DNA of 64,000 nucleotides, from assembly GCF_963675165.1 (NCBI RefSeq), contig NC_087390.1, positions 3,610,001 to 3,674,000 on the forward strand. Direction: 5' to 3'. Of this stretch, positions 1 through 13,081 are shown in pieces. The position numbers were made by a program, and so were the translations under genes. The notes below the pieces were generated by a model, which worked only from the letters and a program-made list of their open reading frames with translations, was not told the DNA's origin and made no database searches. Positions within the stretch are counted from its first letter, which is position 1; each line of letters begins with the position of its first letter. This DNA is from Halichondria panicea. Lineage: Eukaryota > Porifera > Demospongiae > Suberitida > Halichondriidae.

Positions 1-333
1 GCTGGCCGGGACATGGCCTCGGATTAACGAACAAACACAATGACTACTCTCGTAGTGACCACGCGCCTCGGGTTGATAACTTATATGTACTATCCCGGTG
101 TATCACCAGGAGCAGATTACCATATGCAAACTTTGCGAGGGTTGATCAATTCACAACAATAAAATCCGCAAAACATATTAAATACACACGATCCTTGCCA
201 GAATACAATAGTTAGATCGCAAAGGGTCAACTTTTCTGCTGATTTGGCTCATTTGCAAAGGTTTTTCACATTCTAGTAATACAGTAGCTAAATCTTGCAT
301 TACTGCTCAGATACTGTACTTTATTGAATCAGT

Positions 334-522
334 CTATAATCACCATTACATTGTTTGAAAGTACTACAGAGATGTACAGTAACAAAACTGTAAAGCTACT
401 CTCTTCTCTTTTAGTGTGAACCGGCGGACCTCACACTAAAAGGGAAATGTAACATTCTTAAAAGTTACTGGTGCTGTTAGTCTCTGTGGTACTTTCAAAC
501 AGCTAGTGTGATAATGGTGTAG
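334..522. repeat. Imperfect foldback element
   Basis: The left arm contains TTTGAAAGTACTACAGAG and the right arm CTCTGTGGTACTTTCAAA, continuing outward to CACCATTA and TAATGGTG. Arms are about 40 bp with several mismatches, so this looks like an old foldback element. It abuts the element at 527-819. I see no clear target duplication. Confidence 0.55.
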
Positions 523-526
523 ATAT

Positions 527-819
527 CAGTGGCGTAGCCAGGATTTTGGGAAGGGCAGGGCTCAAATCGGTTGAGCAGGTGCTGAATAACATGACATTTT
601 ACCTAAAAAAAGGTCATCACCTTTCCTCAACAGTCAGCATGCGCATTACATGGCCCTGCCCACATTTTAAAGCCATTGAATTCTAGTAACTATGCATGCA
701 GTGCAGTGCAGTGCAGAATAGATTGACAGATTACGGAGATTCAAGCTGAGTTGGAGTTGATGGAGCACAAAAGGGGGGGGGGCTCTAGCCCCGTCAGCCC
801 CCCTCTGTCTACGCCACTG
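527..819. mobile_element. Short inverted-repeat element, CAGTGGCGTAG termini
   Basis: The ends are CAGTGGCGTAG and CTACGCCACTG, flanked by a perfect GATAT direct repeat (522-526 and 820-824). The right part has a G-run followed by GCTCTAGCCCCGTCAGCCCC. A related left end lies inverted at about 23840-23992, and related right ends occur at about 23150-23195 and 23275-23325. No coding capacity is seen. The superfamily is uncertain; hAT-like or another cut-and-paste family is possible. Confidence 0.7.
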
Positions 820-1191
820 GATATGTATTATTACAGTGACTAAATATGCAAAACACCTGTAGATACGGTATTTCTTTTTTAGTGTTTTTCTGTTTTACCT
901 AACAGGCATATCCCAAAAAAGGAGTTTAGTCCGAGCTTGCACTTACAATGTATGTGCTACAGCTAACCTAGTGTAGAGTCCCAATCCTGAGGATCATAAT
1001 TGACAGTTCTCGGTTTTTGGCTTCTGTATTTCATAGCTGCACTCAACAGTCATAATTATATAGTACATGCAGCCATCAAATCTAAATACGAGTGATTAAT
1101 AGCACTATTATTGAACTATTATGTACTATTAGTGCACTGGAACTCGAGCAGTGAAGCTGTGCTATTCATAGCGATCACGTCCGGACAAGTA

Positions 1192-1379
1192 CCGTATAGC
1201 GAGTTATCTTCAAGGCACTAAATTTTCGCGAATTGCCCAAACAAAATGTTTTCGAGGATAGCCGATTCAAATGACCACACCCCTACAGTAATACCGATGT
1301 ATACCGATTTTTGAGGTACATTGTGTTTCTGGGTCAATCCTCGAAAACCTTGAAAATAACCAGCTACATATGTATACGG
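1192..1379. mobile_element. TA-flanked MITE, CCGTAT termini
   Basis: It begins CCGTATAGCGAGTTA after a TA and ends GTATACGG before a TA. The TA dinucleotide at both ends suggests a Tc1/mariner-type non-autonomous element. Relatives with similar ends lie at 45102-45318, 45432-45561, 51632-51959, 55803-55960, 61305-61461 and 62878-63101. Confidence 0.55.
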
Positions 1380-1848
1380 TAATTAATTGCAAGTGGCTTG
1401 TTTTCGAATAACGGCCGCAGATAAAACTGCAAAAACTGCATTAAATTGTATAACTAAGGGCGTTTCTAGAAAATGAAGCGAAGGGTGTTAACAAATACTT
1501 GAACACCGTGCATTAATTAGGGCATGCCTTTTATGAAAGTCTAACGCCATGAATCATTTGCTGGTTACGTATGCTAAATTGTTCGTGACTTTACAAGAGC
1601 CAGCGTTGCAAGTGGTTTGGGCCTAGTTGGGCGGAGTCCAACCAACTGCGTGGGGTTGGGCACCACTCCAATCTGGGTTTTGTTCCACTGCAGAAATGTT
1701 GCAGCCCAATCAGATTGCAGAGTTCAAGTGCTGAAGGCGTGGCTCATTAATGAACGAGTCAGTAACTAGTAATTCTCTTTAGTCAAATCAAAATGCAACA
1801 ATAGTAGACAAGCCAGCTTGATCCAGGAACACACTAGGTCAGTTAGAG

Positions 1849-2350
1849 CATAGATAGAGTAAAGAGAGATTGGAAACGGAAGTACCCTCGAAATACCATC
1901 CGTGTATCTTAACACGAGGGCTAAACATGAATAATTCATGAGAATTGTTTTGTTCTCTGTAAAAAGTCCACGAGCAGTTCTGCTGCTAAACATCAACTTT
2001 CTCTAATACTTGAGGCCATTTGGGACACAGGACACTATTTAGTTACAAAGCCTTAGCTATATCAAAGGTACTATAGGAACACAAGCATGAAAAAGCGCTC
2101 TGTGTACCTCTAGCTACTTCACGACAATCGAGATTATATTTTCTTTGTTTCCAATTGATACCTACTATCAGGGGGCATGTGATTCAGTAATGGGGGTAGC
2201 TCTGAGATGTATGCTTTGCACAATAAGTTTCCCGGGCTTTTGTGGGAGTTATGAGGAGATACACGGATGGTCCAGAGCCACTACGTAGACTTCATTGTAA
2301 AACATCACGTGAATCACTTCCGTTTCCAATCCCTCTTTACTCTATCTATG
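1849..2350. mobile_element. CATAGAT-family MITE, copy 1
   Basis: The terminal repeats start CATAGATAGAGTAAAG and end CTTTACTCTATCTATG; both arms continue through GGATTGGAAACGGAAGT or its complement. A perfect 7-bp duplication GTTAGAG flanks the element (1842-1848 and 2351-2357). The internal sequence is closely related along its length to the copy at 31777-32254. No coding capacity. Confidence 0.88.
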
Positions 2351-2486
2351 GTTAGAGCTAGTGGCATGCAAAAGTGACTCTTGTAGCAGCATTCTAACTG
2401 AGCTTTGAGGTTACCGCCCACTAGCACTTGGGATTACTCATTTTATGCTTAGCCACACCCTAAAGCTAAATACCAGTGGAACAAAA

Positions 2487-2916
2487 CCAGACGAGGTCGG
2501 ACATCACTTGAACTTTCACTAATTATGACCTTTTAATCACATTCCAGGCCAAATTGCTTTTCGTTTTTGCTGACTTAGCAGTAGCGTCTACTGTACTTCT
2601 GCTAGTCTCTATTTTAGCCGCCCTCTAAAAGTTGGGCGGCCTAATCACAAGTATATGTTATAGAGGGCGACTGATTTATGAGACAATATTTCTGCACGGT
2701 TTTTGTCGCTGAATCTGTTGACAGCTAGTTGTGTTTGGTGTCTATGATGGTTACTGGACCTAACCCTATCAGCACATAATAGCCATACTAGCTAGATCCG
2801 CCTAGATCTAGTCATGTTCTACTGCTGAGTCAGCAAAAACGAAAAGCAATTTGGCCTGGAATGTCATTAAAAGGTTATAATTAGTGAAAGTTCAAGTGAT
2901 GTCCGACCTCCTCTGG
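2487..2916. mobile_element. CCAGA-family inverted-repeat element
   Basis: The termini are CCAGACGAGGTCGGACAT and ATGTCCGACCTCCTCTGG, extending to arms of roughly 90 bp. The target duplication AACAAAA is perfect (2480-2486 and 2917-2923). It is inserted in the right terminal repeat of the element at 1623-2978. Short relatives with CCAGAGGAGG ends lie at 23643-23716 and 32277-32415. Confidence 0.85.
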
Positions 2917-3503
2917 AACAAAACCCAGATTGGAGTGGTGCCCAACCCTACGCAGTTGGTTGAAATCCGCCCAACTAGTTTGGGCCTGGGTACAACTAGA
3001 TCTAGTTTGCACATTAAATTCAAAAAACTAGAGAAGGTCTACCATGTACCATACATCTGACATCTAGTAAAAAAATCATTAATTTAATAAATATATATTA
3101 ATATAATGGGATTGAATTTGCATTCTAAGAAGCTAGAAGTAAAAGAAACAACTGACCTTTACATAGTAGTGTATTGGAGTGGTTTATGAGAAGAAGAAGG
3201 ATTGCAACGATCTCCAATATGTTCACACTTGTCATGTTCTAGTCATAGATATGTTCTAGTTCTGCGTTCTGTTAATTTCAGTTTCACCGGCTTTTAATTT
3301 TGTTGATGTCCAGTGCAGGGAGAACACACCTTCTTCAAAATAACGCTACGCCCCTTCATAGATGCAGAAGGCAAGGATGGCATGGCCTCCACTATCTATA
3401 GCTATGGCATGGCAGTGATGTGAACAGTGAATCTAGGATCAAGGAGTACACTTATATTACCAGACTGTACTATACCCGTAACCGTACAGTACAAGTGGTT
3501 GGG

Positions 3504-6500
3504 ATGGATTGTGAAGATGTGCAAGCACTAAAATTAGACCACCACCGCTTGTGTGAAGAGTTGGCCCACTGCAAGGTTCACCAAAAGTGTTGTGTGCATG
3601 TCTGTTGTTTGATTGGGGGTGTGTCAGCATTATATATCCCTCTAATCCCTCTAATCATGATGAAGATGACCTATTCGAAGCTTAACATGACATGCTTTGT
3701 CGGTTGATATCTTAAAATGAATCCATTTACGTCTAGTCTCTCACCCAACTTCTGGAAGTTTATATAAGATACTGCTCAGTACTACCGTTTTGATTCGATA
3801 CGTGCATGCACTTTATTTGAATTGTCTTGATTCAGGCCGACAAAGAATTCGTGTGGTCGCTATGGAAACAGTTGCAAAAGGAGTCTCCTGATCTGACTGC
3901 AGCTGTTGATATGGTCACCACAAGGTACGTGCACGTAATTCCTGATGAGATGACTCACAAGCATAATTATTATACTAGCTCTCACCGTATTTAACAACAG
4001 GTACCCTAGACAATTTTCTGATCTCTAAATGCAGTGACTACTGCGTTGCCACTTTTTTTATGTCCCATCGTAAATAGTGGTTAAAATATAGCCACCTAGC
4101 CTCGATTCTAGGCCATTTGAAACAATATTAAGCAGCCTGGAATCGAGGCTAGTAGAGTATTAACGTCGACCAACCTTCAATTAGATTCAACTCTCTAAAT
4201 ACACGACACAAGGACTTCAACCTCCCTCGAACCAAATTTGAAGGGCGACTTCTTAAATTTATAATGGCCAATTGGCCTGCACGTTTTATGAATTACAACA
4301 CTTTTTTACCTTTATTTCAACCTCGTTGGACGTGAAAGACATCTCTTTCTGTCAGTTGTTGTATAAATAGTACTGCATGCCATGAAGACAAGCTTAAATT
4401 TGCTGGCAGCTACGTACGTACTGTTTTCTTTGCAGAGAAAAGTTAAAGCGAGAACAAGAAGGCAAAGAAATTGTTCTGTTAATGTCAGGAAAGGATGAGG
4501 AAATTTCATCTCTGAGAAAGGTGCTTCTTGACACATATACATGCATGTACTGTACTGATGTCTGTGGTGTTCTAACAGAGTATAGAGGACAGTGTTCAGA
4601 AGGAAACTCATGTCTCATCGCAGTAAGTACATGTGTACATTGCATACTTTTAGTACGCCATCGAACTACATAATTATCGTATTTGCTACATCCATTATTC
4701 CACAGACTACAAGCGGCTGAGTCAAAGTATGTCTCAGCTCTAGAAGAAGTTAAAAGTCTGCAGGCAGCTGTACAACAACAACTGGCGTCCAATAGAGAGG
4801 TGTTGATACTCCGTGTCATGTGATTTGTTGTGCTTGATAATTCACAACTACAGTAGAACGGGATACGTACATGTTTTTGTACAATTTACTAATGTACATG
4901 TCACCTTTACCATGATTATTGTTGTGTACAGATGATGGCAGTAAATGTCGCTCTGAGGAAGAAATGTTCCACTCTGGAGAAGTCTGAACAAGACGGTACA
5001 TCGTTATAATAGTTATTGTATTGTACATGTACAACACTACTGTGAGGAAACCGCTCATAGTGATATTTTTCGGCTCGTTATAATTATCGATTACTGAGTG
5101 ACTGAACTTTTGAGAGTTGACCCTTATACAGCAGCAGATTGTTTGCACAACACAGAGGAAAAACTGTCTGGAGAAGACTCAATGCTGGCCAAGAGAGTGA
5201 GAGCAGTGGAGGCAGAGCTGGCTGAGTCAGAGCAGAGGGTGGCCACTTTATCTTCTGCTGTGAGTTTGAGTTACTGGCTTGCAGTGCTTTAATAATTATT
5301 GTGCAGTTGTCTGTGAATGAAAACAGATACAAGCATGTGCAAAATGAACTTTCTAAAACAAATAATATTAATCGAGAGCAAAAGGAGAAGCTCAAACTAA
5401 GGTACTAGTACGTTTTTACATACGTACATTACATGTATGATATATACACACAACTTAACGTATTCTATGTTATTAGCAGGCTTGTACGGTAGAGCCTCCA
5501 AGTGTGGAGCAACAATCCTGTCCTTCATAATTATTATTATTGAGGTGGCCTCGGGTCGCTTGTGCTTATACATGTACATGTGCACACACTGCAGAGAGTG
5601 CAGTATAATTTTAGACTCCCTATTCGATGCTCTACATGCAGACATAATAATCATTTTGTGAGTATAATTTTGGTCGGACAGAATCTTGTGTACATCTGCA
5701 GCCAGAAGGAGCTTCAAAAACTGAGGAGCACTCACCGTGAGGAGGAGAAGAGCCAAAGGAAATCAGAGGTGTGTGATGACAAAGTGGTGGTGATGCTTGA
5801 GAGAACAGAGGTTGAGCTCTTTGAGGCAAAGTCTCAGTTGAAAGTAAAGGTGAGTGCTAGCTAGCTAGTACTTACATTTGAGTTTAGATCATTAATTATG
5901 GACAATGCATTGTACGTAAGCAGACACTGTACATGTATATGGAAGAATTCTGGTGTTTCAGAGTTGGATTAACTGCCTACGTACGGTGCTTTGAGCCACA
6001 CCAAGGGAAAATATTTACATCTACCAAATAGCATTTGCCTTGCTCCTACTTTTTACACAGTGTCAAATATGTTATCCGATTCACAAGTTGATTCATTAAG
6101 ACAACTCCTCCCCCTCCCCCACACACTCCCTATGTAAAGGCGGAAGAGCTGCAGTGCCTTCGTTGCTCGCATGATAAACGTTTGGAGCGAATGAAGTGGC
6201 TAAAGACAAACTACAACCTGGCTGTGGAGCAGATTAAAACCTATGAAACCAAAAGGCAAGTATTATACATACATGTACATCGTGACAATGTTATAATACA
6301 TATTGTAAGGCTATCTATAGGCTCATGCGCTAAATTTACACCTTGAAGGAGTTAGATGTACATGTAGGTGTACATATATTTACTGTCCGTATAAGCTGTG
6401 AGTTTAAATCAAGTGTACATGTACACCTGAACCATTACACATACATTGTACATTGTACATGTACGTATGCAAAAATGTATCGTGGGAAGGTAATTTTTGA

Positions 6501-9500
6501 GGGACTAAAATTAGTGAATTTTGTCGATTAATGTGTTGATGGTACGAAGCATTATATACTAATGTAGTTTTGGGCTGCCATTTATTAACTGGCCTGACTC
6601 AACAAACAATCTGTACCTTTAATTATTGATATCTCCCCAGCAGTCCTAGAGATGTGCGTAGAACTGAACGTAGACGGAGACACTCTGAGAGTGCTCTCAA
6701 GCATGAAGACAGTCGACTAGTATGGAATGAGTTAACACAGTACAAGTCGCTCTGTCAGCAAATGGAACATGACCTGTGAGTGTTTGAGAGTTTAATGCCA
6801 TACTGTGTCATTAAATGGTACAATGTATAATCAAGGGCGCATGAAGAGAAGAGGGCATGCAACTACAATCTATCCTATTACAAATGGGCGGGGGTTTATG
6901 TCTAAAAATAGTATTGCAGTGCACTTTATACTCTTTATTCCCTAGTGGGCGGTGGCTAAATCATGGCTAAATATACATGTAGCATATCCTGCTGACTCAT
7001 CAATAATATGACGCATACACAGTATACATTGTGAGTTGCATGCCCTCTTCTCTTCATACGCCCTTGGTATAATTATGTAGTTTTGGCGGAGCCGCTGTGA
7101 TTAAAGATTAAAGTTGTAGCCACCTTTGTAGAGACATGTACATTATATTGAAACATCGTAATAATTATAATTATTATGTTCCTTCTGATACTAACATTCA
7201 CTAAAAGTTCCCATTGTAACTTGAAAAGTTGTTATTTATAAGGAGGGTAACTTTCACTTCACTGCATATAAGAGTTCTGCTTGAGGAGGAGAGAGACGTT
7301 TTACTGACAAAATGCTCCCGGAACCAGACCACCATCTTTGAGTTGAGAGCCTGTCTGCAACACGAGAAAGATGGTGATGTGATAAGTATACATGTACAGT
7401 ACGTACAATAATTATATCACATAGTGTGCTTTTGAATTTGAAGAATGTGCTACGTACATGTATAGTTTTATGTGCAAATAAATAATTTTATGATTGACTG
7501 TACATGTACATGTAGATCTTGAGAGGAAGGTTGCAGCAATTGCAATGCTTGAAGGCTCTGTTGAGAGTTTCACTCTTCAAGAACAACAGGTACGTATGTA
7601 GTACATTGTACGTACATGTACACGTACTAGTGTATATACAGCTTATCACCTGCTTGCTAATAATTACTGTTTTGTGTACATAGACCATCAGGTCATGTGG
7701 GTGCATACATATTTTTATGCACCCACCATCATTTTTATAATCATTGCGTATGAAATGCTGCTACTTATACTTGTATAGGTTGATGAGCTACAGCACTGTG
7801 TGGATTGCCTGGAAACAGAAAAGAAGCAGCTTTTAACAAAAAACATGTATGCGACGTACATGTGCATGTGCATATAATAGCCTACATAGCTGTCTTCATT
7901 GTACACCTAATAAATGCCAACTGCTCTTACACTTGTATACAGCAATGAAAGGGCTACTTGTTCATGTACGTACACTGTACATGTATTCTATATCAGTTTT
8001 GCTTTTTCTCCTGTCACTAGTGTTCTGGAGAAGCAGTGTGCTGTGTTCTATCAGGAGAGGATTGCTTTAGAATCCACCATTATACAAATGCAACACGAGC
8101 TCTCACGGAAGAACATCAAAGGATTGTGCAAAGCTACTATGACTGAAGCAGCTCTACACTCCCCCTCAACTGACTGCAATCAGTCACCTACCAAATACCA
8201 ACCTTCTTCAAAAACTAAGCTTTCATTCCCCACACCACAGTCAAAAGTTATACAACCCTCCCATTCTCAATCTAAGCCCCTGTTAAACACTTCTTCACCG
8301 ACTCGATCTAGACCCATGCACCAAAAGAAACTAAGTTCCCATCATCAAAGATCCCATTCAGACGGTGACACATTGCCACAGCAGCACAAGCAGCCTCAGT
8401 GGATTGCGAAGGACTCCGAGAGATCAACAAATAGCACAACACCATACGTGTTGACAGTTACTACACCTCACCAAACTGCCAGTGGCAGGACACAAAAAGA
8501 GAGGAGGGGTGTGTGTCGTGATGTGCAGACTTCCTCCACTCAGACAAGAGATCTGGGTCCTCACAAATGTGCTGCGCAGAGCAAGGTTAAGAGGCTAGAG
8601 CAAAGACTGCAGAGTGTCCTGAATAAGGTATTATCTACGTATTCGTATGTAAATGTATGTACAGAGCATTATTATGAAGAAATCAACAATCTATTTCCAT
8701 AAATTAATTGTAATGTCTGACTCAATACGAACTGGTGTTTTGTTTAAATGTTGAGTTTTGTAATTGTTGAGTACCATCCATTTGACATTCTACTGAACCA
8801 GTGCTGAAATGCAAATAACTTGAAATACGATCACTTTCGTACAACTGTTCGATTGTTGTCGGCTGTATGTGCATGCATGGCTATACTATACAAAATTAAC
8901 GTTATAAAATTGCTGTAATTATTCTAGCTGGCTGATGAGAGCCTGGCTAGGACGTCCCTAATTCAGTCACTGAGAGAACAGACCAGTATGAGAGAGAGGT
9001 GCAAAGAAGAGATCCGGGAGATGGGACAGAAAATTCAAGGATACAGGGTCTCCCTTAAGGTTCATACTCTTAACACCATTGTCTAGTGTTGATTTCATTT
9101 CCCTGTGAAAACGTCATTTTCATAACATAGAATACATGTACAAGAATCATGGCGCACGCATGATTATACGTATTGAGATTCTACAATCATAATTATTGAT
9201 AAGTAAATCTTTTACAATGTATAGGTTGCTGAAAGTGAGAGAAATGAAGGGAAACTGAGTATTAAGAAGCTTGAAGATAAAGTGAGGCTCCTGGAATCAT
9301 CAAGCACAATGTCTATGGGGCAAGTAGAGGGGCACATAAAAAGCCTTGAAAAAGAAAAGAAGGTACAGAATTTAACACTCCGTCTAGAGTATTCTGCTAT
9401 TAATTTTGCTACACGCATGTAGGTGTGGTGTGGGGCTTGGCTTATTTTTGTTAGCCTAAGAATTCTATTTACAGTATAAATCCCTTAGCTATACGCTTAA

Positions 9501-12339
9501 TTCATTGGACTACTACTTGTGTGTGACCTTAAAGAGTGTGATGAAAATACATGTACAACATGTACAGCTGTACACATAGTACATGAATTTTGTAGAACCT
9601 GGCCTACTGAGATACATCAGGAGTGTGCACGTATTCTTTTACTTTATATGCGAATGTCAAATACGTACATATATTTTTCTTAGGAACTGCAGGATAAGCA
9701 TTCTGAGTTGAGAAGCTCCTCACAGTTTCTACAACAAGCCCTTCAATCAAAGGACTATGCCATTGCACAGGCCAAGAAAACGTAGGTTAAAACATAGACT
9801 TTTGGTCTTACATGTGTAGAACTAAGGTTATAATGTGCCCATGCAGCTTCCCTTCAATTGACATGAATCCCTATGGGGACAATTGACATACATGTACGAA
9901 GTCATATATCATATTTTTTGCAATATGGATGAAGTTGTCATGATACACGTGACGTACATGGATACATTACAGCAGTTACTCATCTCTCTCTCACAGTCAG
10001 GAGAAGACAGACAGAGACTTGAGGCAAAAGAGGCAGCTAATTGAAGACCACCAGAGGAAACTGAAACTGGCTCAAAGCAGCAATACTGCCAAAGAAGATA
10101 AAATAGTGAGGATAATTGCCATGTTGTTTGTGGTGCATTGACTGTATTGCTCGTTCTAGCATTACATCTTAATAGTCATACATGAATTGCTTTTTGTTAC
10201 ATAGGGAAGTCTTACTCAAGAGTTAGACAAAGTAACCAAACTGGTTTCACAAGACAAGCAAAAGGTGTGTTTATACTAATGGTGAAAGTAACTCAAAGCC
10301 CCTTTTACACGAAACCTAATGTGGGTCGAGTCTGGATCAGGCCCGTTTACACGAATACGAATATAATTATAGGTTTCTCGTGTAAATGGGGCTTAATTAA
10401 TCGTCCATAATAATCACCCACGGTTTGCTAGGCATTAACACATGTATATACATAAACGCCTCATGCGATACAGACATTGCATAAAAAGTTCTACATGTAC
10501 AATGTACTGCTACACTAATGGCGTACGTTGTGAAGGGACAGTTTGCTTCTAGAGTACATTTAATGAAGGCATACAATGTTGATTTACAGATGCAGCTGTT
10601 ACGAGCTCAACTCTCCCAACAAGCGTTGGACAAGGACAAGCTGGTATCATTGCTCGAGAGGTGTCAAGAGGAACTGGATGGAAGTGTAAGACACGTATTG
10701 TACTGTTATTGTGGCTTGGGTTTCTCTATATATTCAGAGCTGTAATGATATCGAGACCAGGCTTCTAAAAGGGTATATCCATCTTGGAATACATGCAATA
10801 ATGATGAATAGCATAATTATGATTCGTTCGTTAACTGGCTTCATGCACTTCACAGATTCAGCAGATGGTTACTAGCAGAGACCAAGGAGAGAGGAAGCTC
10901 AAAGCTGCCAATGAATGCCTTCGCTCTGCTCAACGTGATCTTGACGTTGCTAGGGAGAAGGTGGTGACAGTGAAGTGTGAACTCCAAGCGACCAAGGAAG
11001 TTGTTAATGAATTCAAGCTGGCTATCCAGGTAAGTGTGTTTTTAAATCTATGTTAAAAAATTTGTACAAATAATAATTATACACATTTGTACATGTACAT
11101 GGTTCTTATAAACAAAAGTCAATGTAGCTTCGTTCCAAGTTCCTTTTGTAGTGTTGTACATGTATGTATGTAGGAGAATATGATTTGTACGCACATTCAT
11201 TTAAAGCTGTTCCAAGAAGCACTCACTCTTCCTTCCCAGATGCTGGCTGATGAACTTGAAGCCAAGTATTCAAAACAGAAAGAGGCCGCATCTGAACTGC
11301 ATGTACCAATGTTAGGTAGTGGTCCCTCAGCTCGTGTCAGACAAATAGCCCAGGCTGCCCTCAGGCTGTCTGATGAGGACATTGATGACCTGTTCTGTGA
11401 CACGCTGCATACTCACAGCCAGGTACATATAATTATAAAAGTACAATGTGCTAATTGTGCAATGATCTGTCAAAACACTCTTCCAATAAGTTTATAGTCT
11501 ATACTACAAACTATCGTAATAATTATGAATACCTTTGCATTGTCATACATGTGTAAGCAAGCGTTACAACAGTGCAGCCTCTGCGTAAAATATTTAAAAG
11601 CATTAACTTGCATCACTGTACGTCACAAAAATATATTTTTTTTATCACATGACAGGTAATTTTTGAGGGTCAATATTTCGCATAATTTTAATATTTAGCC
11701 AGTTTTTTATGTATTGAACATGCATGTTCACGGTTTAAAATGTTGTGGCTTGGTTGAAATCCAGGAAAATATTAGCCCTTGAAAAGTACCCGCTATACAG
11801 TGTACAGCCACGATTTGACTGCATGTGTGCGTGGGTGCATGTCTTGATCGATATAATTATACATACATAATTATAGAAACCCAACTTGGATGGAAACGGG
11901 AAAACTTCCCTTTTTTTGAGTATCTTACAAGCAACTGCTGATTTTAAGGTATGTGTAATTATAGACATGTGCATGGACCACTTACAATGTAAATCTTTAC
12001 AATCCCATGATAGTATGAACGTTAGGAAACGGACTACAGTAGGTTCGATCGATGCACTCACTGCCCCACCAACACCACCAACCTTTTTGTGGTTAGATAT
12101 TATTTTGCTTATCAAAACTGTTGCTACTAAAAATTAGTATGACTTCAGAAGCTATTTATAGAGACCCGGCCACAATTCAGGGTTATAAATACCAAAGGGC
12201 TGTACGTATATACAGTAGCACAATAAATTGTTGTTTTAATTATAATTATAGCTTTCTAATGCATACGTTTCACCTTATCTCCATGTAGCCTCCATTTACG
12301 AGAGAACTAACTTCACAGATAATGACAAAGCTTTGTTAA
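3504..12339 (+). CDS. CNTLN: Centlein, centrosomal coiled-coil protein
   Basis: Twenty-five exons (3504-3575, 3836-3924, 4436-4520, 4579-4622, 4706-4799, 4932-4995, 5156-5259, 5307-5401, 5702-5849, 6140-6255, 6641-6775, 7273-7373, 7516-7589, 7779-7846, 8021-8627, 8928-9059, 9225-9362, 9684-9781, 9997-10105, 10205-10264, 10590-10685, 10856-11029, 11240-11422, 11877-11948, 12289-12339) join in phase to about 1002 aa. Residues ADKEFVWSLWKQLQ near the start match the vertebrate centlein signature; VWNEL in exon 11 and the tail (LSDEDIDDLF, then PPFTRELTSQIMTKL) also align. Nearly all of it is coiled coil, except a Ser/Thr/Gln/Pro-rich exon 8021-8627. Centlein is known as a centrosome-cohesion protein. 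The start is the in-frame ATG giving MDCEDVQALKLDHH; a further 5' exon cannot be excluded. Intron 10 appears to be GC-AG. Confidence 0.88.
6832..7066. mobile_element. MITE in a centlein intron, CAAGGGCG termini
   Basis: The termini CAAGGGCGCATGAAGAG and CTCTTCATACGCCCTTG belong to arms of about 35 bp reaching AGTTGCATGCCCTC. A perfect 7-bp duplication GTATAAT flanks it (6825-6831 and 7067-7073). It lies wholly within the intron between exons 6641-6775 and 7273-7373 and carries no frame. Confidence 0.85.
10296..10394. repeat. Short foldback in a centlein intron
   Basis: The arms AAGCCCCTTTTACACGA and TCGTGTAAATGGGGCTT enclose about 65 bp that includes a second CCCGTTTACACGAA word. No convincing target duplication is seen. 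It is probably a small non-autonomous element, intronic and antisense-neutral. Confidence 0.6.
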
Positions 12340-13081
12340 TTTGAAACTGAATATGTTCATAATCATGTATCATCAACAAATTATATTACGATGTTTCAGG
12401 CAAAGTACGTGTGTGTTTTGTATGTATAAAAAACAACGTTTTCATTGGTTAACCGTTAAACACAAATTATGCATAATTATGATGCTATCAACAAAGTGTT
12501 TTATGGTTTCAACTTGCATGAAAAATGAATAACGCAGCCTATATGGTTCGTATGTGTAAAAAACAAACATTATGAGATGAGCGTGAGTGTTTCCATAATA
12601 ACTACTGTTACGACTATCAATAATTATAGTCAATATCGACAAAGTGCAGCCCTGAAAAACAGCAATTGAAAAAATATGCAGTATGCGTATACATAAAGAT
12701 AAATCTAGACAAAGTTAATATACAAATATCGCGACTCTGTTAGTGTTACAGTCCATAGGGGATGATAATTATTGTTAGTGCTTTGAGGACAGAAAGAAGT
12801 GACAGTGTAGTATTATCAGATCTAGAGTCATAATTATCTGCCCAGTGATAGCTGATTTTGTGAATGCCCAATTTTGTAAGAAGCCTAAAGCCATTCTGAC
12901 ACCTAGATCTAAAGACCATAAATTATTATATATTATGGCAGTGAATTCATGTAAAACTGAAACTGATTGTGTTCTGATAATAAAAATAAATGTCAAATGG
13001 GAAATGGATGGATAATTAACGTAAGCAAAAGAGGTATATAAACTGAAAGTGGGTTAGACATACAGTGTACACGTAAATAAA
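12340..13081. other. Convergent intergenic interval
   Basis: This AT-rich 740 bp lies between the stop of centlein and the stop of the minus-strand beta-helix gene, so it must hold both 3' untranslated regions. AATAAA-like words occur around 12958-12990 and on the minus strand. The word TATGTRTAAAAAAC occurs twice (about 12421 and 12551), hinting at a small duplication. I see no gene. Confidence 0.5.

Larger units (their letters stand above)
1623..2978. mobile_element. Inverted-repeat transposon with two nested insertions
   Basis: The termini CTAGTTGGGCGG and CCGCCCAACTAG belong to inverted repeats of roughly 65 bp with a few mismatches. A perfect 7-bp target duplication TTTGGGC flanks them (1616-1622 and 2979-2985). 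Element 1849-2350 sits in its interior. Element 2487-2916 interrupts its right terminal repeat at the word AACAAAA: removing that insert restores a right arm matching the left arm. No transposase frame is visible, so it is non-autonomous. Confidence 0.85.
1..3503. other. Gene-free transposon cluster upstream of centlein
   Basis: No open frame here resembles a protein. The stretch holds an imperfect foldback at about 334-522, an element at 527-819, a TA-flanked element at 1192-1379, and a nested cluster at 1623-2978, each listed separately. The 500 bases before the centlein start should contain its promoter and any 5' untranslated exon, but I see no recognisable core promoter motif. Confidence 0.7.

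Noticed and set aside
3420..3503. Extension of the first centlein exon upstream to 3420
   Set aside because: The longer frame would start with GTG; the ATG at 3504 directly precedes the conserved region and matches the homologue's start.
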